Source of the DNA: Streptomyces lanatus
Lineage (GTDB): Bacteria; Actinomycetota; Actinomycetes; Streptomycetales; Streptomycetaceae
NCBI RefSeq assembly: GCF_014655715.1
Contig: NZ_BNBM01000015.1
Span: forward strand, 1 to 64,000
Reading direction: 5' to 3'
Length of the DNA stretch: 64,000 bases
Shown here: one piece after another, positions 1 to 8,178 of the stretch
Position numbering within the stretch: the stretch's first letter is position 1
Layout: each line of letters opens with the position of its first letter
Position numbers and translations under genes: made by a program
The notes under the pieces: model-generated
Database searches by the model: none
Seen by the model: the letters and a program-made list of their open reading frames with translations, nothing else
What the model was told of the DNA's origin: nothing

Positions 1-394
1 CCTTGCCGTTGAGCGTGGCGAGGACGAGGTCGGGGTTGTGCACCTCGACACCGGCCGGGGGTGCGATGTCGGCGGCGGTGACCAGACCCGGGCCCTGCTT
101 GCGCAGGTACATCACGACGGGCTCGTCGTGCTCGGACGACACGACCAGCTGCTTGATGTTGAGAATCAGGTCGGTGACGTCCTCCTTGACGCCCGGCACG
201 GTGGTGAACTCGTGCAGCACGCCGTCGATACGGATGGACGTGACCGCCGCACCCGGGATCGAGGACAGGAGGGTCCGACGCAGGGAGTTGCCGAGGGTGT
301 AACCGAAGCCCGGCTCCAGCGGCTCGATCACGAACCGGGAGCGGAACTCGTCGACGACCTCTTCGGTCAACGAGGGACGCTGAGCGATCAGCAT
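1..394 (-). CDS. rpoA: RNA polymerase alpha subunit, N-terminal part
   Basis: This is the first 131 codons of RpoA, cut by the window edge. The ATG at 392-394 opens MLIAQRPSLTEE, followed by the dimerisation-domain motifs GFGYTLGNSLRRTLLSSI and the DVTDLILNIKQL strand typical of alpha NTD. Alpha dimerises to nucleate core polymerase assembly; its missing C-terminal domain would contact UP elements and activators. It is the next gene after rpsK, with a 144-bp gap that holds a 7-bp inverted repeat (GGTACGG/CCGTACC) but no obvious terminator. There is no rpsD between rpsK and rpoA, as in other Streptomyces. Identification is secure; only the C-terminus is unseen. Confidence 0.97.
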   Translation of the reverse strand, partial: MLIAQRPSLTEEVVDEFRSRFVIEPLEPGFGYTLGNSLRRTLLSSIPGAAVTSIRIDGVLHEFTTVPGVKEDVTDLILNIKQLVVSSEHDEPVVMYLRKQGPGLVTAADIAPPAGVEVHNPDLVLATLNGK

Positions 395-538
395 GTGTGG
401 ATCAGATCCTTCTTTCGTGGACGCCCGCTATTTGACGCCCGACGGAAACCGCACCCGGTGAAAAGTGCGGGTACTGCAAGGGTACGGGCGGCACGACCCA
501 AAGGAGCCGTACCGCCCGGGAACCGCAGCTGAAACGCG

Positions 539-943
539 TCAGACGCGACGACGCTTCGGCGGACGGCAGCCGTTGTGGGGGGTCGGGGTGACGTCCTGGA
601 TGGAGCCGACCTCGAGGCCCGTGGCCTGGAGCGAACGGATCGCGGTCTCACGACCGGAACCCGGACCCTTCACGAACACGTCGACCTTGCGCATGCCGTG
701 CTCCTGGGCGCGGCGGGCAGCCGACTCGGCGGCCATCTGCGCGGCGAACGGCGTGGACTTCCGGGAGCCCTTGAAGCCGACGTGGCCGGCGGAGGCCCAG
801 GAGATCACGTTGCCGGACGGGTCCGTGATGGAGACGATCGTGTTGTTGAACGTGCTCTTGATGTGGGCGTGCCCGTGAGCGACGTTCTTCTTTTCCTTGC
901 GGCGCACCTTCTTGGCAGCGCCCTGACGACCCTTGGGGGGCAT
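539..943 (-). CDS. rpsK: 30S ribosomal protein S11
   Basis: S11 of 134 residues, the usual actinobacterial length. It carries the basic N-terminal tail (MPPKGRQGAAKKVRRKEKK), the core segment STFNNTIVSITDPSGN and the terminal HNGCRPPKRRRV that contacts 16S rRNA on the platform near the E-site. The start is an ATG preceded by GGAG about 8 nt upstream. It lies 70 bp after rpsM and upstream of rpoA in the alpha operon, so it is probably cotranscribed with both. Confidence 0.98.
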   Translation of the reverse strand: MPPKGRQGAAKKVRRKEKKNVAHGHAHIKSTFNNTIVSITDPSGNVISWASAGHVGFKGSRKSTPFAAQMAAESAARRAQEHGMRKVDVFVKGPGSGRETAIRSLQATGLEVGSIQDVTPTPHNGCRPPKRRRV

Positions 944-1013
944 CTAGTAACTCCTACGGGGAGGTGGTCGGTCCTACAGCGAAGACCGCTGATGAAGCGT
1001 TGTCCGCTGAGGA

Positions 1014-1394
1014 CTACTTCTTGCCCGGCTTCTTCTTGCCGGCGATGGCGCGACGCGGGCCCTTGCGGGTACGGGCGTTCGTGCTGGTGCGCTGACCGCG
1101 GACGGGCAGGCCGCGACGGTGACGGAGACCCTGGTAGCAGCCGATCTCGACCTTGCGGCGGATGTCGGCCTGGATCTCGCGACGGAGGTCACCCTCGGTC
1201 TTGATGTTGTTGTCGACGTACTCACGAATCGCGACGAGCTGCTCCTCGGAGAGGTCGCGAACGCGGGTGTTCGGGTCGATACCGGTCTCGGCCAGCGTCA
1301 GCTGGGAGAGCGTCCGGCCAATGCCGAACACGTAGGTGAGCGCGACCTCCACGCGCTTTTCGCGCGGGATGTCAACACCGGAAACGCGTGCCAT
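1014..1394 (-). CDS. rpsM: 30S ribosomal protein S13
   Basis: S13, 126 residues, with the opening MARVSGVDIPREKRVEVALTY, the helix-hairpin-helix region (YVFGIGRTLSQLTL) and the basic tail that reaches the P-site tRNA (GLRHRRGLPVRGQRT, ending KKPGKK). It forms the head of the 30S subunit and bridges B1a/b. An AGGAG-type ribosome-binding site precedes the ATG. The 200-bp gap to rpmJ upstream contains a small 6-bp hairpin at 1470-1489 (CCCCGG/CCGGGG) and no coding signal. Confidence 0.98.
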   Translation of the reverse strand: MARVSGVDIPREKRVEVALTYVFGIGRTLSQLTLAETGIDPNTRVRDLSEEQLVAIREYVDNNIKTEGDLRREIQADIRRKVEIGCYQGLRHRRGLPVRGQRTSTNARTRKGPRRAIAGKKKPGKK

Positions 1395-1594
1395 TCAATG
1401 GCTCCTGGTGATCTTCGGAGGTCTTCCACAGAACCGATTCCCAGCCGCCGTATCAGGTACGAACTGAGTCCCCGGCCTCCGAACCGGGGGTGTCAGGCGG
1501 ACGCTCGTCCGTCTGGGTTCTGCGTATGAACATATTCAGCTCGCGTCGCGCGAATCTCTGCGATATCGATGCAGAGGGATCGGTCGATCGTGCG

Positions 1595-1708
1595 TCAGCC
1601 CTGGCGCTGCTTGTGGCGCGGGTTCTCGCAGATGACCATGACCCGACCGTGACGGCGGATCACCCTGCACTTGTCGCAGATCTTCTTGACGCTCGGCTTG
1701 ACCTTCAT
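1595..1708 (-). CDS. rpmJ: 50S ribosomal protein L36 (zinc type)
   Basis: A 37-residue protein too short for most gene calls: MKVKPSVKKICDKCRVIRRH followed by GRVMVICENPRHKQRQG. The zinc ligands C11, C14, C27 and H32 are all present, so this is the C+ (zinc-binding) form of L36 rather than the zinc-free paralogue induced under zinc limitation in actinomycetes. It lies just downstream of infA (29-bp gap) and upstream of rpsM, the standard Gram-positive order. Confidence 0.97.
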   Translation of the reverse strand: MKVKPSVKKICDKCRVIRRHGRVMVICENPRHKQRQG

Positions 1709-1737
1709 GGGACTGAGGTTCTCCGAGTCAGAGGGAT

Positions 1738-1959
1738 CTACTTGTAGCGGTAGACGATCCGGCCACGGGTCAGGTCGTACGGAGACAACTCCACCACGAC
1801 CCGGTCGTCAGGGAGGATACGGATGTAGTGCATACGCATCTTGCCGCTGATGTGTGCCAGGACCTGGTGGCCGTTCTGGAGCTCGACCTTGAACATGGCG
1901 TTCGGCAGAGACTCGACGACAGTGCCCTCGATCTCGATGGCACCTTGCTTCTTGGCCAC
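1738..1959 (-). CDS. infA: Translation initiation factor IF-1
   Basis: IF-1, 73 residues, a single S1-like OB fold (AKKQGAIEIEGTVVESLPNA, ending GRIVYRYK) that occupies the 30S A-site during initiation. I place the start at a GTG (1957-1959), not at an ATG 26 codons upstream. The GTG gives the exact family length, has GAAGGG about 7 nt upstream, and the extra N-terminal residues are not seen in IF-1. It heads the infA-rpmJ-rpsM-rpsK-rpoA segment and has its own promoter candidate upstream. Confidence 0.96.
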   Translation of the reverse strand: MAKKQGAIEIEGTVVESLPNAMFKVELQNGHQVLAHISGKMRMHYIRILPDDRVVVELSPYDLTRGRIVYRYK

Positions 1960-2062
1960 GCTTCGCCCTTCGGAATCGACTACCTTGATCGACTCCTGTG
2001 CTTTCCTGTTCTTGGAGCTACAGGCGCATGCGGACATGCGGGTGCACGAGAGCCGACGAGTC

Positions 2063-2092
2063 AGTCTACGTCAGGGCCCTCGGAAAGACGAA
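2063..2092 (-). promoter_or_regulatory. Candidate infA promoter
   Basis: On the minus strand a near-perfect Streptomyces -10 (TAGACT, 2063-2068) lies 18 bp from a weak -35 (TTCGTC, 2087-2092). It would give a leader of about 95 nt before the GTG of infA. The position between map and infA fits an internal promoter for the infA-to-rpoA segment. The -10 match is strong and the -35 match is poor. Confidence 0.5.
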
Positions 2093-2122
2093 TCGAGGAA
2101 GCCTGCCCCAACCGGCAGATCA

Positions 2123-2959
2123 TTAAGCAAGGGGATCCGGGGCGGCGGTGATCCCGTGCTCCGCCAGCTTCGCCCTGCCGCCGTCGGGGGCGGTGAGCAC
2201 CAGGGGGCCCTCCTCGGTCAGTGCGACCGAGTGCTCCCAGTGCGAGGACCAGGTGCCGTCCGTGGTGATGACGGTCCAGTCGTCGGACAGGACCTCCGTC
2301 TTCGGCGTCCCGAGCGAGACCATCGGCTCGATCGCGAGGCAGAACCCGGGGACCAGCTTCGGGCCCTTGCCCCGCCGGCGCTCCACGTAGTTCAGCAGAT
2401 GCGGGTCCATGTGCATCTCGGTGCCGATGCCGTGGCCGCCGTAGTCCTCGATGATGCCGTAGCGGCCGCCGCCGGGCTTCGGCTGGCGGCGGATGTAGGT
2501 CTCGATGGCGCGGGAGACGTCGACGAGCCGGTTGCCCAGCTTCATCGCGGCGATACCGGCCCACATCGACTCCTCGGTCACCCGGGAGAGCTCCAGCAGC
2601 TCCGGAGCGTGACCGGAGCCCACGAAGGCCGTGTAGGCCGCGTCGCCGTGCCAGCCGTCGATGATGGCGCCGCAGTCGATGGAGATGATGTCGCCGTCCT
2701 TGAGGACGACGTCCTCGGACGGGATGCCATGGACGACGACCTCGTTCACGGAGGTACAGATCGTCGCGGGGAAGCCGCCGTAGCCGAGGAAGTTCGACTT
2801 GGCACTGTGCTCGGCGAGGACCTTGCGGGCGACCTCGTCCAGATCCCTGGTGCTGGCCCCGGGCACCGCGGCCTCGCGCGTGGCCGCGTGAATGGCGGCG
2901 ACGACCAGCCCCGCCTCACGCATCTTGGCGATCTGCTCGGGGTTCTTGATCTGCACCAT
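2123..2959 (-). CDS. map: Methionine aminopeptidase, type I
   Basis: Removes N-terminal Met from nascent proteins. It is 278 residues from the ATG at 2957-2959 (MVQIKNPEQIAKMREAG), which has AAGGAAAGG upstream; a longer in-frame extension is not conserved and is rejected. The dinuclear-metal ligand motifs of the pita-bread fold are visible: GDIISIDCG (first Asp), a second Asp in DAAYTAFVG, YGGHGIG (His), and FCLAIEPM and THWEH-like SSHWEHSVALT (Glu residues). It lies 150 bp downstream of adk; a large imperfect hairpin sits in that gap. Confidence 0.96.
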   Translation of the reverse strand: MVQIKNPEQIAKMREAGLVVAAIHAATREAAVPGASTRDLDEVARKVLAEHSAKSNFLGYGGFPATICTSVNEVVVHGIPSEDVVLKDGDIISIDCGAIIDGWHGDAAYTAFVGSGHAPELLELSRVTEESMWAGIAAMKLGNRLVDVSRAIETYIRRQPKPGGGRYGIIEDYGGHGIGTEMHMDPHLLNYVERRRGKGPKLVPGFCLAIEPMVSLGTPKTEVLSDDWTVITTDGTWSSHWEHSVALTEEGPLVLTAPDGGRAKLAEHGITAAPDPLA

Positions 2960-3046
2960 GGGGTCGGGCGCCTTTCCTTCACGGGACTGCGGGGACTGCG
3001 GGGACTGCTTCAACCATAAAGGCGGAGCCTCGGTGCCCCGCCCCAC

Positions 3047-3090
3047 GCAGCAGCCGCGGCCCCCTCAACGGGAACCGCGGCCTGTGCTGC
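3047..3090 (-). terminator. Hairpin between adk and map
   Basis: Two stacked inverted arms: GCAGCA+GCCGCGG (3047-3059) pair with CCGCGGC (3075-3081) and TGCTGC (3085-3090), with a 3-nt bulge and a 15-nt loop, 13 bp in total. It begins 20 bp after the adk stop on the transcribed strand. It could terminate or attenuate adk transcription, or protect the 3' end. No U-tract follows. A 9-bp tandem repeat (GGGGACTGC, about three copies, roughly 2983-3009) lies between it and map. Confidence 0.45.
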
Positions 3091-3109
3091 CTACGAGCCA
3101 AGAACGCTG

Positions 3110-3772
3110 CTACTTGCCGTCCTCGTCACGCTGAAGCGCCTCCATGGCGCGCGCCGTGACCTCTTCGACCTTGCCGAGCGCGGAGATGGTGACGACCAGC
3201 CCCTGCGTCTTGTAGTAGTCGATGATCGGCTCGGTCTGCGTGTGGTAGACCTCCAGCCGCGTGCGGACGGTTTCCTCGGAGTCGTCGTCGCGCTGGTACA
3301 GCTCGCCGCCGCAGGCGTCGCAGACGCCTTCCTTCTTCGGCTGGCTGTACGTCACGTGGAAGACATGGCTGGAGTCCCGGCGGCAGATGCGCCGCCCGGC
3401 GATCCGCTTGACGACCTCTTCCTCGGGGACCTCGAGGTCGAGCACCGCGTCCAGCTTCATGCTCTCGGACTGGAGCATCTCGTCGAGCGCCTCGGCCTGC
3501 GACACATTGCGCGGGAAGCCGTCCAGGAGGAAGCCGCCCTCGGCGTCCGGCTTCTCCATGCGGTCCTTGGCCATCCCGATGGTGACCTCGTCCGGCACCA
3601 GGTTGCCCGCGTCCATGTAGGACTTCGCGAGCTTCCCGAGCTCCGTCTGCTGGCTGATGTTGGCGCGGAACAGGTCGCCCGTGGAGATGTGCGGGATCGA
3701 CAGGTTCTTGGCGAGGAACGCGGCCTGCGTTCCCTTGCCGGCACCCGGCGGCCCGACGAGGACGATACGCAT
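3110..3772 (-). CDS. adk: Adenylate kinase
   Basis: Interconverts ATP+AMP and 2 ADP. It is 220 residues, a long-lid type. The P-loop GPPGAGKGT is at 7-15, the AMP-site segment at about 29-40 (HISTGDLFRA) and DGFPR at 84-88. The lid (about 125-163) carries C130-x2-D133 and C151-x2-C154, a Cys3Asp zinc-like arrangement with the Asp at an unusual ligand position compared with B. subtilis Adk. Its ATG overlaps the secY stop by one base (TGATG), indicating translational coupling with secY. Confidence 0.97.
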   Translation of the reverse strand: MRIVLVGPPGAGKGTQAAFLAKNLSIPHISTGDLFRANISQQTELGKLAKSYMDAGNLVPDEVTIGMAKDRMEKPDAEGGFLLDGFPRNVSQAEALDEMLQSESMKLDAVLDLEVPEEEVVKRIAGRRICRRDSSHVFHVTYSQPKKEGVCDACGGELYQRDDDSEETVRTRLEVYHTQTEPIIDYYKTQGLVVTISALGKVEEVTARAMEALQRDEDGK

Positions 3773-5085
3773 CAGCGGAGGAACCCTTCGTAATTGCGCT
3801 GCTGGAGCTGGCTCTCGATCTGCTTCACCGTTTCCAGTCCGACACCCACGATGATCAGGATGCTGGTACCACCGAACGGGAAGTTCTGGTTTGCCCCGAA
3901 ACCAGCCAACGCCATCGTCGGCACGAGAGCGATCAGACCCAAGTACAGCGAGCCCGGCCAGGTGATCCGGTTGAGCACGTAGGAGAGGTACTCAGCGGTC
4001 GGTCGGCCAGCCCGGATGCCCGGGATGAAGCCACCATACTTCTTCATGTTGTCCGCGACTTCCTCGGGGTTGAACGAGATGGCCACGTAGAAGAACGCGA
4101 AGAAAACGATCAACAGGAAGTACGCGGTGAGGTAGTACGGGTGGTTTCCCTTGACGAAGTACTGCTCGATCCAGGTCTTCCAGCCGGAGTTACCTCCGGA
4201 GAACTGGGCGATCAGCGCGGGGATGTAGAGCAGCGACGACGCGAAGATGACAGGAATCACACCCGCCTGGTTCACCTTCAGCGGGATGTACGTCGAGGTA
4301 CCGCCGTAGGAACGGCGGCCGATCATGCGCTTCGCGTACTGCACCGGGACACGGCGCTGGGCCTGCTCGACGAAGACGACCAGACCGACCATGAAGAAGC
4401 CGACGAGGATGACGGTGCCGAACTCGATCCAGCCGCCGGCCAGCGAGCCCTGCTTCTTGATGGCCCACAGCGCGGACGGGAAGGTCGCGGCGATCGAGAT
4501 GAACATCAGGATCGACATGCCGTTGCCGATGCCGCGGTCGGTGATGAGCTCACCGAGCCACATGACGACGGCCGTACCGGCGGTCATGGTGATGACCATG
4601 ACGATGGTGGTGAAGATCGAGCGGTCCGGCACGATCTGCCCGGCGACCTGGCACCCCTGGAAGAGCGCGCCGCTGCGGGCGGTGGCCACCAGGCCGGTGC
4701 CCTGAAGGATGGCGAGCGCCACCGTCAGGTAACGGGTGTACTGCGTGATCTTCGCCGTACCGGCCTGGCCCTCCTTCTTGAGGGCTTCCAGGCGCGGGAT
4801 CACGACGGTCAGCAGCTGCAGGATGATGCTCGCCGTGATGTACGGCATGATGCCGAGCGCGAAGATCGTGATCTGGAGCAGAGCGCCGCCGCTGAACATG
4901 TTGACCAGGCCGAAGAGGCCCTGGTTGGCGTTCGCCTGGTCGATACAGACCTGGACAGCCGTGTAGTCGACGCCTGGGATCGGGACGTGGGTACCGATTC
5001 GGTACACCACGATGATGGCGAGAGTGAAGAGCAGCTTCTTGCGCAGGTCGGGCGTCTTGAACGCCCGGGCGAACGCGGTGAGCAC
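3772..5085 (-). CDS. secY: Protein translocase subunit SecY
   Basis: The channel of the Sec translocon, 437 residues with ten predicted membrane segments. Visible are the N-terminal AFKTPDLRKKLLFTLAIIVV segment with the plug region after it, the conserved cytoplasmic loop VVFVEQAQRRVPVQYAKRM and the C-terminal loop before QIESQLQQRNYEGFLR. The start is a GTG with a strong AGGAGG site. It is separated from rplO by about 245 bp that hold a hairpin and a promoter, so secY-adk can be transcribed apart from the spc genes. Confidence 0.98.
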   Translation of the reverse strand: MLTAFARAFKTPDLRKKLLFTLAIIVVYRIGTHVPIPGVDYTAVQVCIDQANANQGLFGLVNMFSGGALLQITIFALGIMPYITASIILQLLTVVIPRLEALKKEGQAGTAKITQYTRYLTVALAILQGTGLVATARSGALFQGCQVAGQIVPDRSIFTTIVMVITMTAGTAVVMWLGELITDRGIGNGMSILMFISIAATFPSALWAIKKQGSLAGGWIEFGTVILVGFFMVGLVVFVEQAQRRVPVQYAKRMIGRRSYGGTSTYIPLKVNQAGVIPVIFASSLLYIPALIAQFSGGNSGWKTWIEQYFVKGNHPYYLTAYFLLIVFFAFFYVAISFNPEEVADNMKKYGGFIPGIRAGRPTAEYLSYVLNRITWPGSLYLGLIALVPTMALAGFGANQNFPFGGTSILIIVGVGLETVKQIESQLQQRNYEGFLR

Positions 5086-5141
5086 GGTGCCTCCTGCGAC
5101 CCCCGCGCTACTGCGTCAAGGGTGACGGTCTTGAGGTTCGA

Positions 5142-5170
5142 CTAATAGGGACGACTTAGCTAACGGTCAA
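5142..5170 (-). promoter_or_regulatory. Candidate secY promoter
   Basis: On the minus strand TTGACC (5165-5170) is separated by exactly 17 bp from TATTAG (5142-5147), a good match to a housekeeping sigma-factor promoter. It lies downstream of the rplO-secY hairpin and about 55 bp upstream of the secY GTG, so it would drive secY-adk independently of read-through. Confidence 0.65.
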
Positions 5171-5261
5171 CTGCCGCTCAGAGTGCCTCACACGAAGCAC
5201 TCGGTAAAAGTGGGCAGTGCAGGCCACCTTACCGGCGAGACCGCCCCCCTTGGAACGACCA

Positions 5262-5295
5262 ACCGGGGATACCCCATTTGTGGGGTATCCCCGGT
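5262..5295 (-). terminator. 15-bp perfect hairpin between rplO and secY
   Basis: ACCGGGGATACCCCA (5262-5276) and its exact complement (5281-5295) flank a TTTG loop. It starts about 35 bp past the rplO stop. No U-run follows, which is common for actinomycete terminators. Together with the promoter just downstream it looks like a terminator or attenuator that partly uncouples secY-adk from the spc operon. Confidence 0.75.
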
Positions 5296-5330
5296 CGGGA
5301 TCGCTCAAGTCATCGAGTCGCCTGATGCGT

Positions 5331-5786
5331 TCAGACGAGCTCGGTGACGGTACCGCCGGCGGCGGTGATCTTCTCCTTGGCGGAGCCGGAGACGGCGTCG
5401 ACCGTCACCTGCAGCGCCACGGAGATCTCGCCCTGGCCGAGGACCTTGACGAGGCTGTTCTTGCGAACGGCACCCTTGGCGACCAGACCCTCGACGGTGA
5501 CCTCGCCACCCTCGGGGTACAGCGCCGCCAGCTTGTCGAGGTTCACGACCTGGTACTCGGTCTTGAACGGGTTCTTGAAGCCCTTCAGCTTCGGAAGACG
5601 CATGTGGAGGGGCATCTGGCCACCCTCGAAGCGCTCCGGAACCTGGTAACGGGCCTTCGTACCCTTGGTACCACGACCGGCCGTCTTACCCTTCGACGCC
5701 TCACCACGACCGACACGGGTCTTCGCGGTCTTGGCGCCCGGGGCGGGACGGAGGTTGTGGATCTTGAGCGGGTTCTGCTCCGCCAT
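5331..5786 (-). CDS. rplO: 50S ribosomal protein L15
   Basis: L15, 151 residues, with a glycine/basic-rich N-terminal extension that threads the 23S rRNA (KTRVGRGEASKGKTAGRGTK) followed by FEGGQMPLHMRLPKLKGFKN, the family signature. It follows rpmD by 2 nt, so the two are probably translationally coupled. It is the last gene before the hairpin that separates the spc genes from secY. Confidence 0.98.
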   Translation of the reverse strand: MAEQNPLKIHNLRPAPGAKTAKTRVGRGEASKGKTAGRGTKGTKARYQVPERFEGGQMPLHMRLPKLKGFKNPFKTEYQVVNLDKLAALYPEGGEVTVEGLVAKGAVRKNSLVKVLGQGEISVALQVTVDAVSGSAKEKITAAGGTVTELV

Positions 5787-5788
5787 GA

Positions 5789-5971
5789 TCAGTCGACCTC
5801 CTCGACCGTCACGAGGTGGCGGACGGTGTGCACCATGCCGCGGAACTCGGGGCGGTCCTCCTTGACGACCTGCGTGTTGATCCCCTTGAGACCAAGGGAA
5901 CGCAGGGTGTCACGGTGGTTCTGCTTGCTGCCGATGTAGGACTTGACCTGCGTAATCTTGAGCTGCGCCAC
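5789..5971 (-). CDS. rpmD: 50S ribosomal protein L30
   Basis: A 60-residue protein with a GTG start (5969-5971) two bases after the rpsE stop. The sequence AQLKITQVKSYIGSKQNHRD and RPEFRGMVHTVRHLVTVEEV is diagnostic of L30, a late-assembling protein of the large subunit. A longer in-frame extension overlaps rpsE antisense composition and is rejected because L30 is always about 60 residues. Confidence 0.97.
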   Translation of the reverse strand: MAQLKITQVKSYIGSKQNHRDTLRSLGLKGINTQVVKEDRPEFRGMVHTVRHLVTVEEVD

Positions 5972-5973
5972 GA

Positions 5974-6579
5974 TTACGCACCCGCCCCGGCACGCGCACG
6001 GAGAAGAGCCGCGGGGGCGACGTCCTCGAGCGGCAGACCGCGGCGGGCCGCGACCTCCTCGGGACGCTGCAGGCCCTTGAGGGCCTCCACGGTCGCGTGC
6101 ACGATGTTGATCGCGTTGTCGGAGCCCAGGGACTTCGACAGGATGTCGTGGATACCGGCGCACTCGAGCACGGCACGCACCGGACCACCGGCGATAACAC
6201 CGGTACCGGGCGACGCGGGCTTGAGCAGCACGACGCCGGCAGCCTTCTCACCCTGGATCGGGTGCGGGATGGTGCCCTGGATACGGGGGACCTTGAAGAA
6301 GTGCTTCTTGGCCTCCTCCACACCCTTGGCGATGGCGGCCGGCACCTCCTTGGCCTTGCCGTAACCGACACCCACGGTGCCGTCACCGTCGCCCACCACG
6401 ACCAGCGCGGTGAAGCTGAAGCGACGACCACCCTTCACAACCTTGGCGACGCGGTTGATCGCGACAACGCGCTCAACGTACGCGGTCTTCTCGGCGGCAG
6501 CTGCGCCGCCGTCACGGCCCTTCCGGTCCCGCCGCTCGCCGCCACCGGCACCGCCACCGCGGCGCTGGGGTCCAGCCAT
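5974..6579 (-). CDS. rpsE: 30S ribosomal protein S5
   Basis: S5, 201 residues, with a Gly/Arg-rich N-terminal extension (MAGPQRRGGGAGGGERRDRK) seen in actinobacteria. It is followed by the double-stranded RNA-binding fold (YVERVVAINRVAKVVKGGRR, FSFTALVVVGDGDGTVGVGY) and the S5 C-terminal domain (GTIPHPIQGEKAAGVVLLKP). It helps control decoding accuracy. It sits between rplR (38-bp gap) and rpmD. Confidence 0.98.
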   Translation of the reverse strand: MAGPQRRGGGAGGGERRDRKGRDGGAAAAEKTAYVERVVAINRVAKVVKGGRRFSFTALVVVGDGDGTVGVGYGKAKEVPAAIAKGVEEAKKHFFKVPRIQGTIPHPIQGEKAAGVVLLKPASPGTGVIAGGPVRAVLECAGIHDILSKSLGSDNAINIVHATVEALKGLQRPEEVAARRGLPLEDVAPAALLRARAGAGA

Positions 6580-6617
6580 TGGATTTACCTCTCTCTTTTC
6601 CGCTAGCTACGAACGGC

Positions 6618-7001
6618 TCAGAACTTCAAGCCGGCTTCGCGGGCGGCGTCCGCCAGGGCAGCGATGCGCCCGGCGTACTGGTTACCACCGCGGTCGAATA
6701 CGACGGCCTCGACACCGGCGGCCTTGGCGCGCTCGGCGACCAGGGCGCCGACCTGCTTGGCCTGCGCGGACTTGTCGCCCTCGGCACCGCGGATCGAGGT
6801 GTCCAGGGTGGACGCCGACGCAAGGGTGTGACCCTTGATGTCGTCGATCACCTGGGCCACGATGTGGCGGTTCGAGCGGGTAACGACCAGACGCGGACGC
6901 TCCGCCGTTCCGTTGATGTGCTTACGGATCCGGATGTGGCGGCGCTTGATCGCGGCGCGCTTGTAGGCGTCGCCCTTAAGGATCTTCTGTCCGTATGCCA
7001 T
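6618..7001 (-). CDS. rplR: 50S ribosomal protein L18
   Basis: L18, 127 residues, binds 5S rRNA with L5. The family landmarks RHIRIRKHINGTAERPRLVV and VFDRGGNQYAGRIAALADAA are present, the latter being the C-terminal signature. Its ATG lies 3 bp after the rplF stop. Confidence 0.97.
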   Translation of the reverse strand: MAYGQKILKGDAYKRAAIKRRHIRIRKHINGTAERPRLVVTRSNRHIVAQVIDDIKGHTLASASTLDTSIRGAEGDKSAQAKQVGALVAERAKAAGVEAVVFDRGGNQYAGRIAALADAAREAGLKF

Positions 7002-7004
7002 GGC

Positions 7005-7544
7005 TTACTTACCCGCCTTTCCGACCTTGCGGCGGATGACTTCGCCCTCGTACTTGACGCCCTTGGCCTTGTACGGGTCGGGCTTGCGCAGCTTGCGGAT
7101 GTTGGCCGCAACCTCGCCGACCTTCTGCTTGTCGATGCCCTCGACCGAGAAGTGCGTCGGGTTCTCGACCTTGAACGAGATGCCCTCGGGCGCCTCGACC
7201 GTGATCGAGTGGCTGTAGCCGAGCGCGAACTCGAGGTTCGAGCCCTTGGCCGCCACGCGGTAACCGACACCGCTGATCTCGAGCTTCTTCACGTAACCCT
7301 GGGTCACGCCGGTGATCATGTTCGCCACCAGCGTGCGGGACAGGCCGTGCAGGGCCTTGTTCTGACGCTCGTCGTTGGGGCGGGTGACGTTCAGGACGCC
7401 GTCCTCACCCTTGGCGATGTCGATCGGCGCGGCAACGGTGTGGGTCAGCGTGCCCTTGGGGCCCTTGACCGAGACCGTACGGCCGTCGATGGTGACGTCC
7501 ACGCCGGCGGGAACCGTGATGGGGAGCTTGCCAATACGCGACAT
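7005..7544 (-). CDS. rplF: 50S ribosomal protein L6
   Basis: L6, 179 residues, two repeated domains. MSRIGKLPITVPAGVDVTID opens domain 1, and PDPYKAKGVKYEGEVIRRKV is the C-terminal family signature near the sarcin-ricin loop contact. It sits between rpsH and rplR with short gaps. Confidence 0.98.
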   Translation of the reverse strand: MSRIGKLPITVPAGVDVTIDGRTVSVKGPKGTLTHTVAAPIDIAKGEDGVLNVTRPNDERQNKALHGLSRTLVANMITGVTQGYVKKLEISGVGYRVAAKGSNLEFALGYSHSITVEAPEGISFKVENPTHFSVEGIDKQKVGEVAANIRKLRKPDPYKAKGVKYEGEVIRRKVGKAGK

Positions 7545-7568
7545 AGCTGTTTCCTCCGTTCCCTTCCG

Positions 7569-7967
7569 CTACCAGACGTAGGCGAGGACTTCCCCACCCA
7601 CGCCCTTCTTGCCGGCCTGCTTGTCGGTGAGGAGCCCGTGGGACGTGGAGATGATCGCCACGCCGAGGCCGCCGAGCACCTTCGGCAGGTTGGTGGACTT
7701 CGCGTAAACCCGGAGACCGGGCTTGGAGATCCGCTTGATGCCCGCGATGGAGCGCTCACGGTTGGGGCCGAACTTCAGCTCCAGGACGAGGTTCTTGCCG
7801 ACCTCGGCGTCCTCGACCTTCCAGCCCGTGATGAAGCCCTCCTGCTGGAGGATCTCCGCGATGTGCGACTTGATCTTCGATGCCGGCATCGTCACGGAGT
7901 CGTGGTATGCCGAGTTCGCGTTCCGCAGACGCGTAAGCATGTCTGCGATCGGATCAGTCATGGTCAT
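7569..7967 (-). CDS. rpsH: 30S ribosomal protein S8
   Basis: S8, 132 residues from the ATG at 7965-7967 (MTMTDPIADMLTRLRNANSA). An in-frame upstream ATG would add 15 residues not found in S8 and is rejected; a start two codons later (MTDPIADML) is also possible. The C-terminal signature VAIISTSHGLLTDKQAGKKG binds helix 21 of 16S rRNA. In E. coli S8 is the spc operon repressor. The 211-bp gap to rpsN upstream shows only short hairpins (GGGCG/CGCCC near 8080, CCCTG/CAGGG near 8170). Confidence 0.97.
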   Translation of the reverse strand: MTMTDPIADMLTRLRNANSAYHDSVTMPASKIKSHIAEILQQEGFITGWKVEDAEVGKNLVLELKFGPNRERSIAGIKRISKPGLRVYAKSTNLPKVLGGLGVAIISTSHGLLTDKQAGKKGVGGEVLAYVW

Positions 7968-8178
7968 GAATTGGCCTTCGGCCTCTCTCGCCGGGGTTTC
8001 CTGGTGCGCCATCCCTCTCCCCGATCCGAGACGGGACGGGTGCGGCGCGGTGGACCTACGGCGTAGTAAGTCGTATGGGCGTCAGGCGCCCAACCCTCCA
8101 AGCCTAAGCCATGGAGAGGTGGGCACCTGACAGAGCCCTTTACTTACCGAGAGCTTCCGGAACCCCTGAAAACAGGGA

